NCBI RefSeq assembly: GCF_000152865.1
Contig: NZ_CH672390.1
Location: forward strand, 310,001 to 374,000
DNA length: 64,000 bases
Reading direction: 5' to 3'
Source of the DNA: Erythrobacter sp. NAP1
Lineage (GTDB): Bacteria > Pseudomonadota > Alphaproteobacteria > Sphingomonadales > Sphingomonadaceae
Position numbers and translations under genes: made by a program. Below the pieces are notes generated by a model. It did no database searches. It worked only from the letters and a program-made list of their open reading frames with translations, and had not been told where the DNA came from. Below, one piece after another: positions 46,626 to 55,603 of the stretch (position 1 is its first letter; each line of letters begins with the position of its first letter).

Positions 46626-48188
46626 ATGGCCAGCGACGCCAATCACGACATGTTGAGTTTTGACGAATTCCTGAGCTTCTGGGCAAAGGAACGGCCTGAG
46701 GGCATCGCGCTCGAAATGGGCGAGCGTGCGACGACTTATGGTGAGGCCGATCTCCAGACCCGGCAGCTGATCGCCTATTTCCAGAGCCACGGCGTAGGCC
46801 ACGGTGACCGGATTGCCTGGCTGGGCAAGAACTCCGATCGCTATTTCATGCTGCTCTACGCAGCTGCGCGCGTGGGCGTCGTGATGGCACCCATCGGCTG
46901 GCGGCTTGCCCCGCCGGAGATCGCCTACATTCTTGGCGACACCGGCACCAAGGTCCTCTTCGTCGAAGAGCAATTCATCGACACAGCGAGCGAAGTGACC
47001 GGTTCGATGGAGAATGCGCCACGTGTGGTCGAAGCCGAGACAGCCGTTCGCCAGGCGCTCGACATGGAGCCGGCGAAATACGAACCCGCTCATGGCGACG
47101 ATCCGGTGCTCCAGCTTTACACCTCGGGCACCACGGGAAATCCCAAGGGTGTCGGCCTTTCCAACACCAACCTCTTCTCGCTGCGCAAGCCGAGCCTCGA
47201 AGAGCAAGCCCCTTGGCACAAATACGAAGAAGGAGACTGCATCCTTGCGGCCATGCCTTGCGCGCATATCGGCGGTACAGGTCTTTCGGCGATTGCAGTC
47301 GCAAATGGCATTCGCGGGCACATTTTGCCCGAATTCACGCCTGACGGCGTTCTGAGTGCGATTCAGAACGGCGCAACGCACATGTTCCTGGTGCCCGCTG
47401 CGATCCAATTCGTGATCCAGCACCCGCTGGCCAAGGAAACCGATTTCTCGAACCTGCGCTATCTCATGTACGGCGCTGCACCCATGCCGCTCGAATTGCT
47501 CAAGGCGGCGGTGGGTACCATGCCCGGCACTGGCTTCCTGCAGGTCTATGGGATGACCGAGACGACGGGCACGGTGACAATGCTCCCGCCCGATGATCAC
47601 TCGCTCGAAGGCAATGAGCGCATGCGTTCGGCCGGCAAGGCCGTGCCCGGGGTCGAAATCCAGATCCGCGGAGAAGACAACAAGGAGGTCCCGCTGGGCG
47701 AGATTGGCGAGATTTGCATCCTCTCGCCATCAAACACCGCTGGATATTGGAAGCTTCCCGAAGCCACAGCGAAGACGATCGACGAGGATGGCTGGCTCCA
47801 CACCGGCGATGCCGGGATCATGGATGCGGACGGATATGTCTACATCCAGGACCGCATCAAGGACATGATCATCTCTGGCGGTGAGAACGTCTATCCCGCA
47901 GAGGTCGAGAATGCGATCTTCGGCCACCCGTCGATTGCAGAGGTTGCGGTGATCGGTATTCCGTCGGCACGCTGGGGCGAAGAGGTGAAAGCTTGTTGTG
48001 TGCCCAAGCCGGGCATGGAGATCGAGGAAGGCGACGTGCTCGCCTATGCGCGCGAACGCATCGCTCCTTTCAAGGTCCCCAAAAGCATCGACATCATTGC
48101 CGAGATGCCGCGCAATGCGTCCGGCAAGATCCTGCGGCGTCAATTGCGCGCGCCATATTGGGAAGGGCAGGACCGGCAAGTGTCCTGA
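46626..48188 (+). CDS. AMP-dependent acyl-CoA synthetase
   Basis: A 520-residue ANL-superfamily ligase that activates a carboxylic acid with ATP and joins it to CoA. Motifs are the P-loop LYTSGTTGNPKGV (about 164-176), YGMTETTG, GWLHTGDAGIMDADGY, ISGGENVYPAEVE and the C-terminal lysine in GKILRRQLR. It is the fatty-acyl-CoA ligase type (FadD3-like), but the chain length is not predictable. ATG 46626 has AGAGGG upstream. Confidence 0.93.
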   Translation: MASDANHDMLSFDEFLSFWAKERPEGIALEMGERATTYGEADLQTRQLIAYFQSHGVGHGDRIAWLGKNSDRYFMLLYAAARVGVVMAPIGWRLAPPEIAYILGDTGTKVLFVEEQFIDTASEVTGSMENAPRVVEAETAVRQALDMEPAKYEPAHGDDPVLQLYTSGTTGNPKGVGLSNTNLFSLRKPSLEEQAPWHKYEEGDCILAAMPCAHIGGTGLSAIAVANGIRGHILPEFTPDGVLSAIQNGATHMFLVPAAIQFVIQHPLAKETDFSNLRYLMYGAAPMPLELLKAAVGTMPGTGFLQVYGMTETTGTVTMLPPDDHSLEGNERMRSAGKAVPGVEIQIRGEDNKEVPLGEIGEICILSPSNTAGYWKLPEATAKTIDEDGWLHTGDAGIMDADGYVYIQDRIKDMIISGGENVYPAEVENAIFGHPSIAEVAVIGIPSARWGEEVKACCVPKPGMEIEEGDVLAYARERIAPFKVPKSIDIIAEMPRNASGKILRRQLRAPYWEGQDRQVS

Positions 48189-48208
48189 CACTACAAGTTC
48201 ACCTGACG

Positions 48209-48808
48209 ATGAAAAAGCACGCGCCTGCAACTCTGCGCAATCGGGAGGCCATTGCGGAAGTCCTTGAGAAGGAACTTCCGCCAAGCGGCCGGGTGCTCGA
48301 GGTCGCAAGCGGTTCGGGGGAACATGCCGTCTTCTTCGCAGGCCGTTTCCCGCAGCTTGAATGGCAGCCCAGCGACTTTGACCGCGAAGCCATCGCCTCA
48401 ATCCTCGCCTATCGTAGTGATTACGATGGGACCAACCTGCCCATGCCTATGGTGCTCGATACGCAGACGGAGAGTGAATGGGAGATCATGGGCGTTGATG
48501 CAATTGTGTGCATCAACATGCTCCACATCGCGCCGTGGGCTGCGACGGAGGGATTGTTCAGAGGCGCTGCCCAATTGTTGAGCGGCAGGAATTTGCCGCT
48601 TATCCTTTATGGCCCATATTTTGAGCAGGACGTCGAGGCCACGCCATCAAATAAAGCGTTTGATGAAGGCCTGCGCGCTCGCAACCCCGAGTGGGGCATC
48701 CGCAATGCTGAGGATTTGGGCAAGCTGGCGAGCACGCACGGTTTCGCCCGCACTGCGCGCTACGAAATGCCAGCCAACAATCTCACGCTGGTGTTCCGCA
48801 GCGCCTGA
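48209..48808 (+). CDS. DUF938 methyltransferase-like protein
   Basis: A 199-residue protein. A SAM-type motif VLEVASGSGEHAVFFAGRFP (about 33-52) is followed by EWQPSDFDREA, DAIVCINMLHIAPW and LYGPYFEQDVEATPSNKAFD, which are the standard DUF938 segments. It is probably a SAM-dependent methyltransferase with unknown substrate. The start ATG 48209 is 20 bases after the ligase stop, so the two are probably co-transcribed. Confidence 0.87.
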   Translation: MKKHAPATLRNREAIAEVLEKELPPSGRVLEVASGSGEHAVFFAGRFPQLEWQPSDFDREAIASILAYRSDYDGTNLPMPMVLDTQTESEWEIMGVDAIVCINMLHIAPWAATEGLFRGAAQLLSGRNLPLILYGPYFEQDVEATPSNKAFDEGLRARNPEWGIRNAEDLGKLASTHGFARTARYEMPANNLTLVFRSA

Positions 48809-48814
48809 GCGCGC

Positions 48815-48943
48815 TCAGGTTTCGTCGTCGACCGCATCAGCCACCGATTTCAGGTCATCGCCCATGCCGCGAACGGTGTTGCAGGCAGCAGTAGCGGTGA
48901 GCATCGCGCCAAGCGCGACGGCGGTGAGAATCTTGCGTTTCAT
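48815..48943 (-). CDS. Entericidin-like small lipoprotein, copy 1
   Basis: A 42-residue lipoprotein: MKRKILTAVALGAMLTATAA then the lipobox Cys C21 in AACNTVRGMGDD, followed by DLKSVADAVDDET. This is the entericidin A/B pattern, in which small lipoproteins of a toxin/antidote pair act in stationary-phase lysis in enterobacteria. ATG 48943 has AGGAG 9 bases upstream. It is convergent with the DUF938 gene, 6 bases beyond it. A closely similar copy lies just upstream on the same strand, after its own terminator. Confidence 0.85.
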   Translation of the reverse strand: MKRKILTAVALGAMLTATAACNTVRGMGDDLKSVADAVDDET

Positions 48944-49000
48944 CGGTCAGGGCTCCTTTTCGCTGACCTGATAGTCGCCGTATTCTGTATCTCGCACAAC

Positions 49001-49030
49001 AAAAAAGGGCCCACCCCGGAGGGTGAGCCC
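49001..49030 (-). terminator. Rho-independent terminator between the two entericidin-like genes
   Basis: On the minus strand GGGCTCACCC (49021-49030) pairs with GGGTGGGCCC (49007-49016) around a TCCG loop, with one mismatch, followed by six T (49001-49006). It ends the transcript of the 49055-49183 gene. Confidence 0.85.
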
Positions 49031-49054
49031 AATTTGCTTCCAGCGGGGGTCCGC

Positions 49055-49183
49055 TTAGGTTTCTTCGTCAACCGCATTTGCTGCCGACTGAAGGTCTTCG
49101 CCAGCGCCGCGGACGGTGTTGCATGCGGCGGCGCCGAGGGTCATCGCACCAAGTGCGACTGCGAGAATAGTCTTGCGGATCAT
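49055..49183 (-). CDS. Entericidin-like small lipoprotein, copy 2
   Basis: A 42-residue lipoprotein: MIRKTILAVALGAMTLGAAA followed by C21 in AACNTVRGAGED and DLQSAANAVDEET. It has the same length as the copy at 48815-48943 and keeps the CNTVRG core, but many other positions differ. This fits an entericidin A/B-type pair, although which copy is toxic is not known. ATG 49183 has AAGGAG upstream, and a terminator follows 24 bases after its stop. Confidence 0.86.
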   Translation of the reverse strand: MIRKTILAVALGAMTLGAAACNTVRGAGEDLQSAANAVDEET

Positions 49184-49236
49184 GGGGTTCTCCTTCGGGG
49201 GTTGATGATCACGGACACAAAACCCTTCAATTGGCG

Positions 49237-50166
49237 CTATGGTTCCATCGTTTCGGTACGACGCGCTCGAGCCACAGCCAGTTGTCTCTCACGCCATGCG
49301 ATGAGCAGCCCTGCGGCCACGATAAGCGGCGCGCCTAGCCAGAGCGACGCTGGCGGTGTCCGCTCGAAAATGCTCCACCCGTACCAAGTCGCCCAGAGCA
49401 ACGAAGTGTAATCCATCAGTAGGATCACGCCTGCAGATCCGAAGCGCAGAGATGAAGTGAGCAAGATCTGCGCAAGCGCCCCGCACAGGGCCATGGCAAC
49501 GATGATCCCCCAGGTTTCGGCATCGTGCGGTCCGATCACGAAGGGCAGGGCAAGCGCCATCAGCGGCGTGGTGAAGGCGCAAAACCAGAAGACGATGCTC
49601 CAGGGCGCCTCGGTCTTGTTGAGATCCTGGATCTGGAAGCTGATTACGGCCACAAGCGCTGCGGCGATAAGCGCCACTGCCGCACCGAATAGGCTGACCG
49701 AAGATTCTGCGCCAAGGCCGAATGCGGGCTGCGTGAGAACCAGAACGCCTGCAAATCCAAGCACGACCGCACCCCAGCGATAGCGGCCAACCTTCTCCTT
49801 GAAGAGCAGCACCGACAGGACAACAGCGAAGAACGGCGCGGTGAAGCTGAGCGCTGTCGCCTCGGCAAGCGGCAGGAGCATCACCGCGCCGTAGACGAAG
49901 AACATTCCGATGATGCCGAGCACAGCTCGCCGCGCGTGAGCACCGAGGCGTTTGGTCTTGATATCGGCAAGCCGACCCATCGCGGCGAGCAGGACGGCAA
50001 CACACACCAGCGTGATTGCCTGACGCCAGAAAATAAGCTCGGTCAGCTCGACCCCGCGTTCGCCTGCCACTTTGACGAGCATCGACATCGTTGCGAGAGT
50101 TCCGGCGGTGGCTAGACGCAGGCTGAGCGCCAGATACGGGCGAGGGCGAGCTACCGAGCCATCCAT
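49237..50166 (-). CDS. DMT superfamily (EamA) transporter
   Basis: A 309-residue inner-membrane protein with ten hydrophobic helices in two EamA repeats. The first repeat has LTELIFWRQAITLVCVAVLL and AVMLLPLAEATALSFTAPFF; the second has VISFQIQDLNKTEAPWSIVF and RFGSAGVILLMDYTSLLWAT. Substrates of this family are metabolites or drugs and cannot be predicted. It stands on the minus strand just upstream of the entericidin-like genes. Confidence 0.88.
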   Translation of the reverse strand: MDGSVARPRPYLALSLRLATAGTLATMSMLVKVAGERGVELTELIFWRQAITLVCVAVLLAAMGRLADIKTKRLGAHARRAVLGIIGMFFVYGAVMLLPLAEATALSFTAPFFAVVLSVLLFKEKVGRYRWGAVVLGFAGVLVLTQPAFGLGAESSVSLFGAAVALIAAALVAVISFQIQDLNKTEAPWSIVFWFCAFTTPLMALALPFVIGPHDAETWGIIVAMALCGALAQILLTSSLRFGSAGVILLMDYTSLLWATWYGWSIFERTPPASLWLGAPLIVAAGLLIAWRERQLAVARARRTETMEP

Positions 50167-50230
50167 GCCGCCCGCTTTATAAGCATCCCGGGATTGCGCA
50201 ATGGCCAGCCTTGCTTAAATCGGCGGCACC

Positions 50231-50473
50231 ATGGAATTGCTTACACAGATTGCGCTTGCCAGCGACGCGGTTCAGCTCGCTTTAGTTGGCGCTGTTTGCT
50301 GGGCGTTGGCAATTTTCTGCCTGATCATGGACCGGCTGCGCGAGAAAAGGCGCTCGCCCGAACGGCTCGAACAAGTCGGCTTTATGCCGTGGACGAGCCT
50401 GTTCGTTGCGCTGGCTATCATTGGAGGCGGATGCCTCGCGATGAGTTTGCCGGTGGTTCTGGGCAGCCTTTAA
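50231..50473 (+). CDS. Small two-helix membrane protein
   Basis: An 80-residue protein from ATG 50231. Hydrophobic helices span about residues 13-32 (AVQLALVGAVCWALAIFCLI) and 52-77 (MPWTSLFVALAIIGGGCLAM), joined by a Lys/Arg loop LREKRRSPERLEQV. The family is not recognised. Its stop codon overlaps that of cpaF on the other strand inside TTTAAA. A conserved-looking alternation of hydrophobic and charged segments makes it plausible. Confidence 0.6.
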   Translation: MELLTQIALASDAVQLALVGAVCWALAIFCLIMDRLREKRRSPERLEQVGFMPWTSLFVALAIIGGGCLAMSLPVVLGSL

Positions 50474-52020
50474 AGGCACGCCTCCAGATACGCTTGGTCG
50501 AAGCCGAACTGACGCGCCTTTTCGAGCGTGTAGGGGCGTAGGCCTGAAGAACGGAATTCGCCCATGATCTTGCCGTCTTCGCTCTCGTCCAAGTACTCGA
50601 ACTTGAACAGTTCCTGCGTGACGATCACATCGCCTTCCATCCCGATCACCTCGGTGATGTTGGTCGTGCGACGCGAACCGTCGCGCAGACGCTTCACCTG
50701 AACAATCAGGTCGACCGATTCCGCAATCTGGCGTGAGATAGCTTCCTTCGGGATCTTGATGTCGCCCATCAGGATCATGTTTTCCATACGGCCAAGGCAC
50801 TCACGCGGCGAGTTGGCGTGAAGCGTACACATCGAACCGTCGTGGCCCGTGTTCATGGCGGCGAGAAGGTCGAAACATTCCGCGCCGCGAATCTCACCCA
50901 GGATGATGCGGTCAGGACGCATACGCAGGGCGTTCTTCACGAGGTCGCCGATGGTAATCGCGCCTTGCCCTTCAAGGTTCGGCGGGCGCGTTTCGAGCGG
51001 CAACCAGTGCGGCTGTTGCAGGCGAAGTTCGGCGGCGTCCTCGATGGTCAGCACGCGCTCGCCCGGGTCGATCATTTTCGACAGGGCGTTGAGCATGGTC
51101 GTTTTACCCGAACCCGTACCGCCCGAGATAACGATGTTCATCCGGCATGCGCCCGCGATTTTCAGCGCGGTACACATCTTTTCCGACATCGAACCGAATT
51201 CCTTGAGCATGTCCAAGGTGATCGGCTTCTCGGAAAACTTACGAATGGAGATAGCGGTGCCGCGCAGCGAAAGCGGTGGCACGATGACGTTAACACGCGA
51301 TCCGTCCTTCAAACGGGCGTCGGCAAGCGGCGTGGTCTGGTCGACGCGGCGGCCGACCTGGTTCACGATACGCTGGGCGATCTGGAAAAGGTGCTGTTCA
51401 TCGCGGAACCGGATCGGCGCAATAACGAGCTTACCCTTCTTTTCAATGTAGGTCTGATCTGGGCCGTTGACCATGATATCGGACACGTCCGGGTCGTTGA
51501 GGAGCTCCTCTAGCGGACCAAAGCCCAGCAGTTCGTCGATCAGGACCTTCTCGAGCGCAAACTGCTCGCGGCGGTTCAGCGTGACCTTGAGCTCGGCCAG
51601 CACTTCCATGATGATCGGACGGAATTCTTCGGACAGCTCTTCCTTGGTGAGCGTCGCTGCGGCTTCCGGGTCGACACGTTCAAGCAGGCGCGGGAGCACC
51701 TGTTCCTTGATCTTGTGAACGCTCGCTTCGAAACCACCGGCTTCGCTTTCAGCAGCGTTGACCGAGTTCATGCGTTCGGCGAGGCGGTCCATCGCATTGG
51801 CGGTGGCGTTGCCGCCGCCTTGCTGAGGGGGAGGAGGTGCAGCCTTGGCCTTCGCAGGCTCTGCGCTGCCTCCATCACCGGGAAGCGGGGGAAACTGTTC
51901 GCCACCGCTAGCTTCGTCAGCTTTCGGGCTACTGCCCTTCATCGGCCGGGCTACGCCGAAAGCGGGCTTGGCGCCGGGCCTCATGCCGCCTGCGCCACCC
52001 TTTTTGCCGAATGCGCTCAT
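50470..52020 (-). CDS. cpaF: CpaF family pilus-assembly ATPase
   Basis: A 516-residue type II/IV secretion ATPase that powers Flp/Tad pilus assembly. About 110 N-terminal residues are Pro/Gly/Ala-rich and disordered-looking. The core has the Walker A ISGGTGSGKTTMLNALS (about 305-321), Asp box LTIEDAAELRL, Walker B IILGEIRGAE and the His box CTLHANSP. The family also has RRVDQTTPLADARLKDGSRV upstream. ATG 52020 has a Gly-rich GGGGGC site. It is solitary: no other cpa/tad genes are in the window. Confidence 0.92.
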   Translation of the reverse strand: MSAFGKKGGAGGMRPGAKPAFGVARPMKGSSPKADEASGGEQFPPLPGDGGSAEPAKAKAAPPPPQQGGGNATANAMDRLAERMNSVNAAESEAGGFEASVHKIKEQVLPRLLERVDPEAAATLTKEELSEEFRPIIMEVLAELKVTLNRREQFALEKVLIDELLGFGPLEELLNDPDVSDIMVNGPDQTYIEKKGKLVIAPIRFRDEQHLFQIAQRIVNQVGRRVDQTTPLADARLKDGSRVNVIVPPLSLRGTAISIRKFSEKPITLDMLKEFGSMSEKMCTALKIAGACRMNIVISGGTGSGKTTMLNALSKMIDPGERVLTIEDAAELRLQQPHWLPLETRPPNLEGQGAITIGDLVKNALRMRPDRIILGEIRGAECFDLLAAMNTGHDGSMCTLHANSPRECLGRMENMILMGDIKIPKEAISRQIAESVDLIVQVKRLRDGSRRTTNITEVIGMEGDVIVTQELFKFEYLDESEDGKIMGEFRSSGLRPYTLEKARQFGFDQAYLEACL

Positions 52021-52320
52021 TCTCAAGCCCCCAGGCACTAAATCAATCCACGTGCGCAATCGCGTTTTATCGCGAAGAGCGCCTCTCGAAATTTGGTGAA
52101 TAATTGGGAAAGCTTATTTTTTTCTAAAATTTCCCGCAGGTTTCAGGTGAATTGCGCCAGGCGGTTGATGCGATCCGGCGGTAAATCTCGTCACAAGCCA
52201 TGGTAAACATGGGATTACCCGGCGGATCACGTAGCTAATGATTTGCAGCGAGTGCTCTTGGCGTGACAGCAATGGAATTGGCAGGGACTAAGGATCGGAA
52301 TGCGAAACTCAGCTACGCAT
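52021..52320. other. Intergenic region upstream of cpaF
   Basis: About 300 bases between cpaF and the sulfatase-type gene, both on the minus strand. The part at 52081-52140 is AT-rich (a run of T and A with flanking GGGAAA...TTTCCC) and probably holds the cpaF promoter. I see no gene, terminator or recognisable operator. Confidence 0.45.
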
Positions 52321-53685
52321 TCACCCGCGCCATTTCAGCAACAACCACGGAACACGATCCGGGGCGAATTGCTGCCTATTATGTCGATCGAAGTAGGGCG
52401 GCATGTGGTCGCCCACGATAAGGATGTCGGTAGCCGGGAAATCAGGAGCTAGGATTTCCTTGACCAGCGCCGCGTCCATCGCATCCCAAATCGCGAATTG
52501 GCGGCAGATCATTGGGTAGTCCTTCGCAAGTACCGGCGAAATCCGCTCGCAATTCTCCACGTCAAGATTGCTTTCCAATGGGACGGGCAGATGCGAGTTC
52601 ACGGATAGCCAATAGACGAATTGCGGCTCTTCCGTCTCCTTGAGACGTCCGGCGATCTGGGCGGGAACATCGCGGTCGCACACACCGGGGAAAACGCCTC
52701 CGCACCTCTCGGCACCCCCTTCGGCCAGGGCTTCGCGGAAATGCGCGTGTTGGAAACCGATATTGGGATACCACAAATTGCGATCGAAGAATTTGCCATC
52801 GAACGAATGGTAGGCGGTCGTTGGCACGCCTTGCTCGGCGAATTTTGCAGGCAGACAGCCTCGATCGGCATTTTCGCGCAGGTCGTGATATTCACCCCAG
52901 CGCCCGCACAATTCGCGGATTTCGCCCGACGTGGTCGAGCTGTAATACGTGGTTGTCCCTCTCGAAACCTCGAAGCGGGACTTGACGCCTGCATTGTCAA
53001 ACCGGCGAAAGAGCAGGGCATCCATTTCTTCGTTGCCAACCGGCACGCCCATGGACTCTACCATGACGACCAGCAGGTTGCGCTCTAGCGCTCCCGAGGC
53101 TGGAACGATGTTCGAATTCTCGATTGCCGACTCAAAAGGTGCTCCCGCTGCGGCTACCCGGTTGTAGTGCCCGCGCATTCCGTAACCCATATACAGATCG
53201 ACCAGCGCCAGTGATAAGGTCGCACCCGCGGCAAGCAGCGTCATTCGTTGATCTTCGAACGACGTCGGACGCCGCATGATGAGGCCGGCGACCAGGATCA
53301 GCGCAGCTACGAGGATGCTTCCTGCGACGTACTCGATCGACTGGCTCACATCGAGTTCTGCAAAGAACATGATCGAGTGTGTCAGGGATGCCATGCCTAG
53401 GTTGAACAGGCCTGCGATGAAGGACAGGAGAGAGAAGGCCATCATGGCAAGGAAAGCGGCCAGCTGGACGGCGTAGGAACGCTTGCGCACCACCAGGCCG
53501 ACCGCGCCGAAGACCATGATCTCGAAAAAACGCGGGGGCGATCCGACAAAATACATGAGCGCAAAGCCCGCATTTGCGAGCACCACCCAGACCAGCAACC
53601 AGTTCTTTAAGGCACGCCATTCGCCCGGCTCGACGGTCGACCGGCGCGATGACGGTGCATTTGGCAGGGCTGCCGCATCAGCCAT
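52321..53685 (-). CDS. Membrane-anchored sulfatase-type (alkaline phosphatase superfamily) transferase
   Basis: A 454-residue protein with five or so N-terminal helices (about 27-165) and a periplasmic sulfatase-fold domain. The catalytic-domain signatures are LLVVMVESMGVPVG (metal Glu), GTTTYYSSTTSGEIRELCG (likely catalytic Thr) and IVGDHMPPYF (metal Asp/His). This layout is that of LTA-synthase or EptA-like phospho-transferases that decorate surface glycans. The substrate is unknown. It is two genes away from the pseudaminic-acid operon, which may be more than chance. Confidence 0.83.
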   Translation of the reverse strand: MADAAALPNAPSSRRSTVEPGEWRALKNWLLVWVVLANAGFALMYFVGSPPRFFEIMVFGAVGLVVRKRSYAVQLAAFLAMMAFSLLSFIAGLFNLGMASLTHSIMFFAELDVSQSIEYVAGSILVAALILVAGLIMRRPTSFEDQRMTLLAAGATLSLALVDLYMGYGMRGHYNRVAAAGAPFESAIENSNIVPASGALERNLLVVMVESMGVPVGNEEMDALLFRRFDNAGVKSRFEVSRGTTTYYSSTTSGEIRELCGRWGEYHDLRENADRGCLPAKFAEQGVPTTAYHSFDGKFFDRNLWYPNIGFQHAHFREALAEGGAERCGGVFPGVCDRDVPAQIAGRLKETEEPQFVYWLSVNSHLPVPLESNLDVENCERISPVLAKDYPMICRQFAIWDAMDAALVKEILAPDFPATDILIVGDHMPPYFDRHNRQQFAPDRVPWLLLKWRG

Positions 53686-54007
53686 GATTTTGGTGTTCCC
53701 CCGTCAACAGAGCGCTGAGCCTTCCGCGACGTCTCGAATGTCGCGCCAGACTTCCGGCAATTTGCGTTCTTTCAAGGGTCAGCAGTGAAGAATAAAGGTT
53801 AGGACACGGTTAAGTGAGTGGCCATGGTCAGGTATCGGGAGGCTCACGATCAAGGCCTGTTCGCTGGTGCGAGGGGTGCGGCGCACCGGTTTTCTTCCTG
53901 CGAGGATCGTGTCTAACTGGATCAGTCTATCGTTAACCAAGCTCAAATGGTTTAGCCCTAGTCCCCCCGCATGAGCGCGAGGGACCTGGCGCCCGCAATT
54001 CGATAGG
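53686..54007. other. Divergent intergenic region between the sulfatase-type gene and the polytopic membrane protein
   Basis: This 322-base gap holds promoters for two divergent envelope genes. A TTAG-N7-TTAA (53799-53813) is one base from the CtrA consensus, and a GTTAACC half-site lies near 53933. I see no gene or terminator. Confidence 0.45.
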
Positions 54008-55603
54008 ATGGTGATGACCTCCGAAAATACAGACGGCATGGCCTTACCCGACCGTTTCGAAATCGGTTCGGCAAGTAAGCTGAACGCGTCCGGCGTGGCC
54101 GGGACTATCTTCTATGTTCTGTTTTCAGTGGTGCTTCTGACGGCCGTCCTGGCCTTCTATCTGCTGGTCTATTCGCCTCATCAGGATCTGGCGGGAATAA
54201 CGCTATCGGCCCAACTGGCTGATGCGCTGGGCGATGCATTTGACGAATACAGCCTGTATTTCCCACCTGCTGAGCGAGGCTGGTACGGTCTGGCGGTTCC
54301 CTTGAGCGAACTCACTGGCTTGCGGCTGGACCTGTCGGCTATCTTGTTGGCTGGTCTTGCGGTCCTCTTTTCGACAACACTGGCATACCGGATCAGGCGC
54401 GAGACCGCGGGGGCAACACCGTTGTTCCTGTTGGTGCCAGCGGCCGTCCTCGTGGTGCTGCCTGTCCTCTACAAAAATGTATTCGGCCTGCGCGAACATA
54501 TGGTCGTGCTAGGACTATGGCCCTACCTAGTCTTACGGTTGTCGGACCCGGACAGCTCCAAGATTGGCTGGAAAACCAGGCTTCTTGTTGGCGCCTGGCT
54601 GGGTGCGACGCTCACGCTCAAATATCTTTATGCGATTGTTGTACTGCTGGTTGAACTGGCTGATGCTGTGATCCAGCGTCGGCTCGTGTCACTATTCCGG
54701 ATCGAGAATCTCGTGTCGGGCGCGATTGTCGCGCTCTACCTGTTTTTCTGGCTCGTTATTGATCCGGCCGAGCGCGAAGCAATCGGCATCATGGTCAGCG
54801 CCATCGATGCCAACATCGACAATCCCGTTCGAAATTGGGCGAAACTAGCGATCCATTCGGCGCTCGCGCTGGCACTCCTTGCGCTCGCTTACATCTACAA
54901 GCTGCCCTTGCGGATCACCGCCATCGGCTTGGCTATGGTTGCGGGGGCGGTGATTGCGGCCTGGATGCAGTCGCGTTGGTACAGCCACCATGAATTCCCG
55001 ATCACGCTCGCATACATCGGCTGGCTCTGGATGGCCTGGAATAAATTGAAACGCGTGTGGGTCTTGGCAATCTCGGTCTTCTTGGTTGTTCCGATCGCTG
55101 GGGAGTTTCACAGCACCGGCTACTATCAGGACTCCGTTAGCGAACTCGAAGAAGCAATGGATAGCTCAGGGCTGTCGGTGCAAGACAAGCGGGTCGGCTT
55201 GCTCACCATGCATCCTTCGCCTTTCAACCAGTATCTCGCGTCAGAAGGCGCGATGCGATGGATTTCACTGATGAATAATGCCTACGCGGCATCAGAATTG
55301 AAGGTCCATGACGTCAAGGAGAGTAATGGCGCCTTGGCACCGGCGATCTCGATCACCTCGCCAGAGCGTCAGATGCTCCATGATGAAATGTTGCGTCTGT
55401 GGGAGGACATGCCGCCCGACGCATTGATACTTGACCACAGCACCAGTTGGCCGCTCGATCACATCAAGGTTCGATGGGACCGGGTCTTTGCCGAGGACGA
55501 ACGCTTTCAGGCCATCCTGGCGCAGTATCGCCCTGCGCTCGAGCACGAGGGCGATCTGGTCAAATTCACATATCTCGTCCGTATTGAATCGGAAGGCGAT
55601 TAA
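54008..55603 (+). CDS. Polytopic membrane protein, possible GT-C-type glycosyltransferase
   Basis: A 531-residue protein with about ten hydrophobic helices (roughly 30-380) and a large C-terminal soluble domain (about 385-531, with GLLTMHPSPFNQYLASEGAM and ILDHSTSWPLDHIKVRWD). The first loop (about 55-110, LDEYSLYFPPAERGWYG type) is a long extracytoplasmic segment before helix two, as in GT-C or oligosaccharide-ligase enzymes that use lipid-linked sugars, but no DD or DE motif is plain. The role is inferred from layout and position beside the pse operon, whose pseI stop overlaps its stop. The start is ATG 54008 or 54014. Confidence 0.75.
   Translation: MVMTSENTDGMALPDRFEIGSASKLNASGVAGTIFYVLFSVVLLTAVLAFYLLVYSPHQDLAGITLSAQLADALGDAFDEYSLYFPPAERGWYGLAVPLSELTGLRLDLSAILLAGLAVLFSTTLAYRIRRETAGATPLFLLVPAAVLVVLPVLYKNVFGLREHMVVLGLWPYLVLRLSDPDSSKIGWKTRLLVGAWLGATLTLKYLYAIVVLLVELADAVIQRRLVSLFRIENLVSGAIVALYLFFWLVIDPAEREAIGIMVSAIDANIDNPVRNWAKLAIHSALALALLALAYIYKLPLRITAIGLAMVAGAVIAAWMQSRWYSHHEFPITLAYIGWLWMAWNKLKRVWVLAISVFLVVPIAGEFHSTGYYQDSVSELEEAMDSSGLSVQDKRVGLLTMHPSPFNQYLASEGAMRWISLMNNAYAASELKVHDVKESNGALAPAISITSPERQMLHDEMLRLWEDMPPDALILDHSTSWPLDHIKVRWDRVFAEDERFQAILAQYRPALEHEGDLVKFTYLVRIESEGD

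Noticed and set aside
44627..46642. Minus-strand frame of 671 codons across dgt and the next two genes
   Set aside because: It spans three well-supported plus-strand genes with recognised domains, so it is a shadow frame.
50470..52020. A complete Flp/Tad pilus locus around cpaF
   Set aside because: Only cpaF is present; flanking genes are a small membrane protein and a sulfatase-type gene with no cpa/tad motifs.
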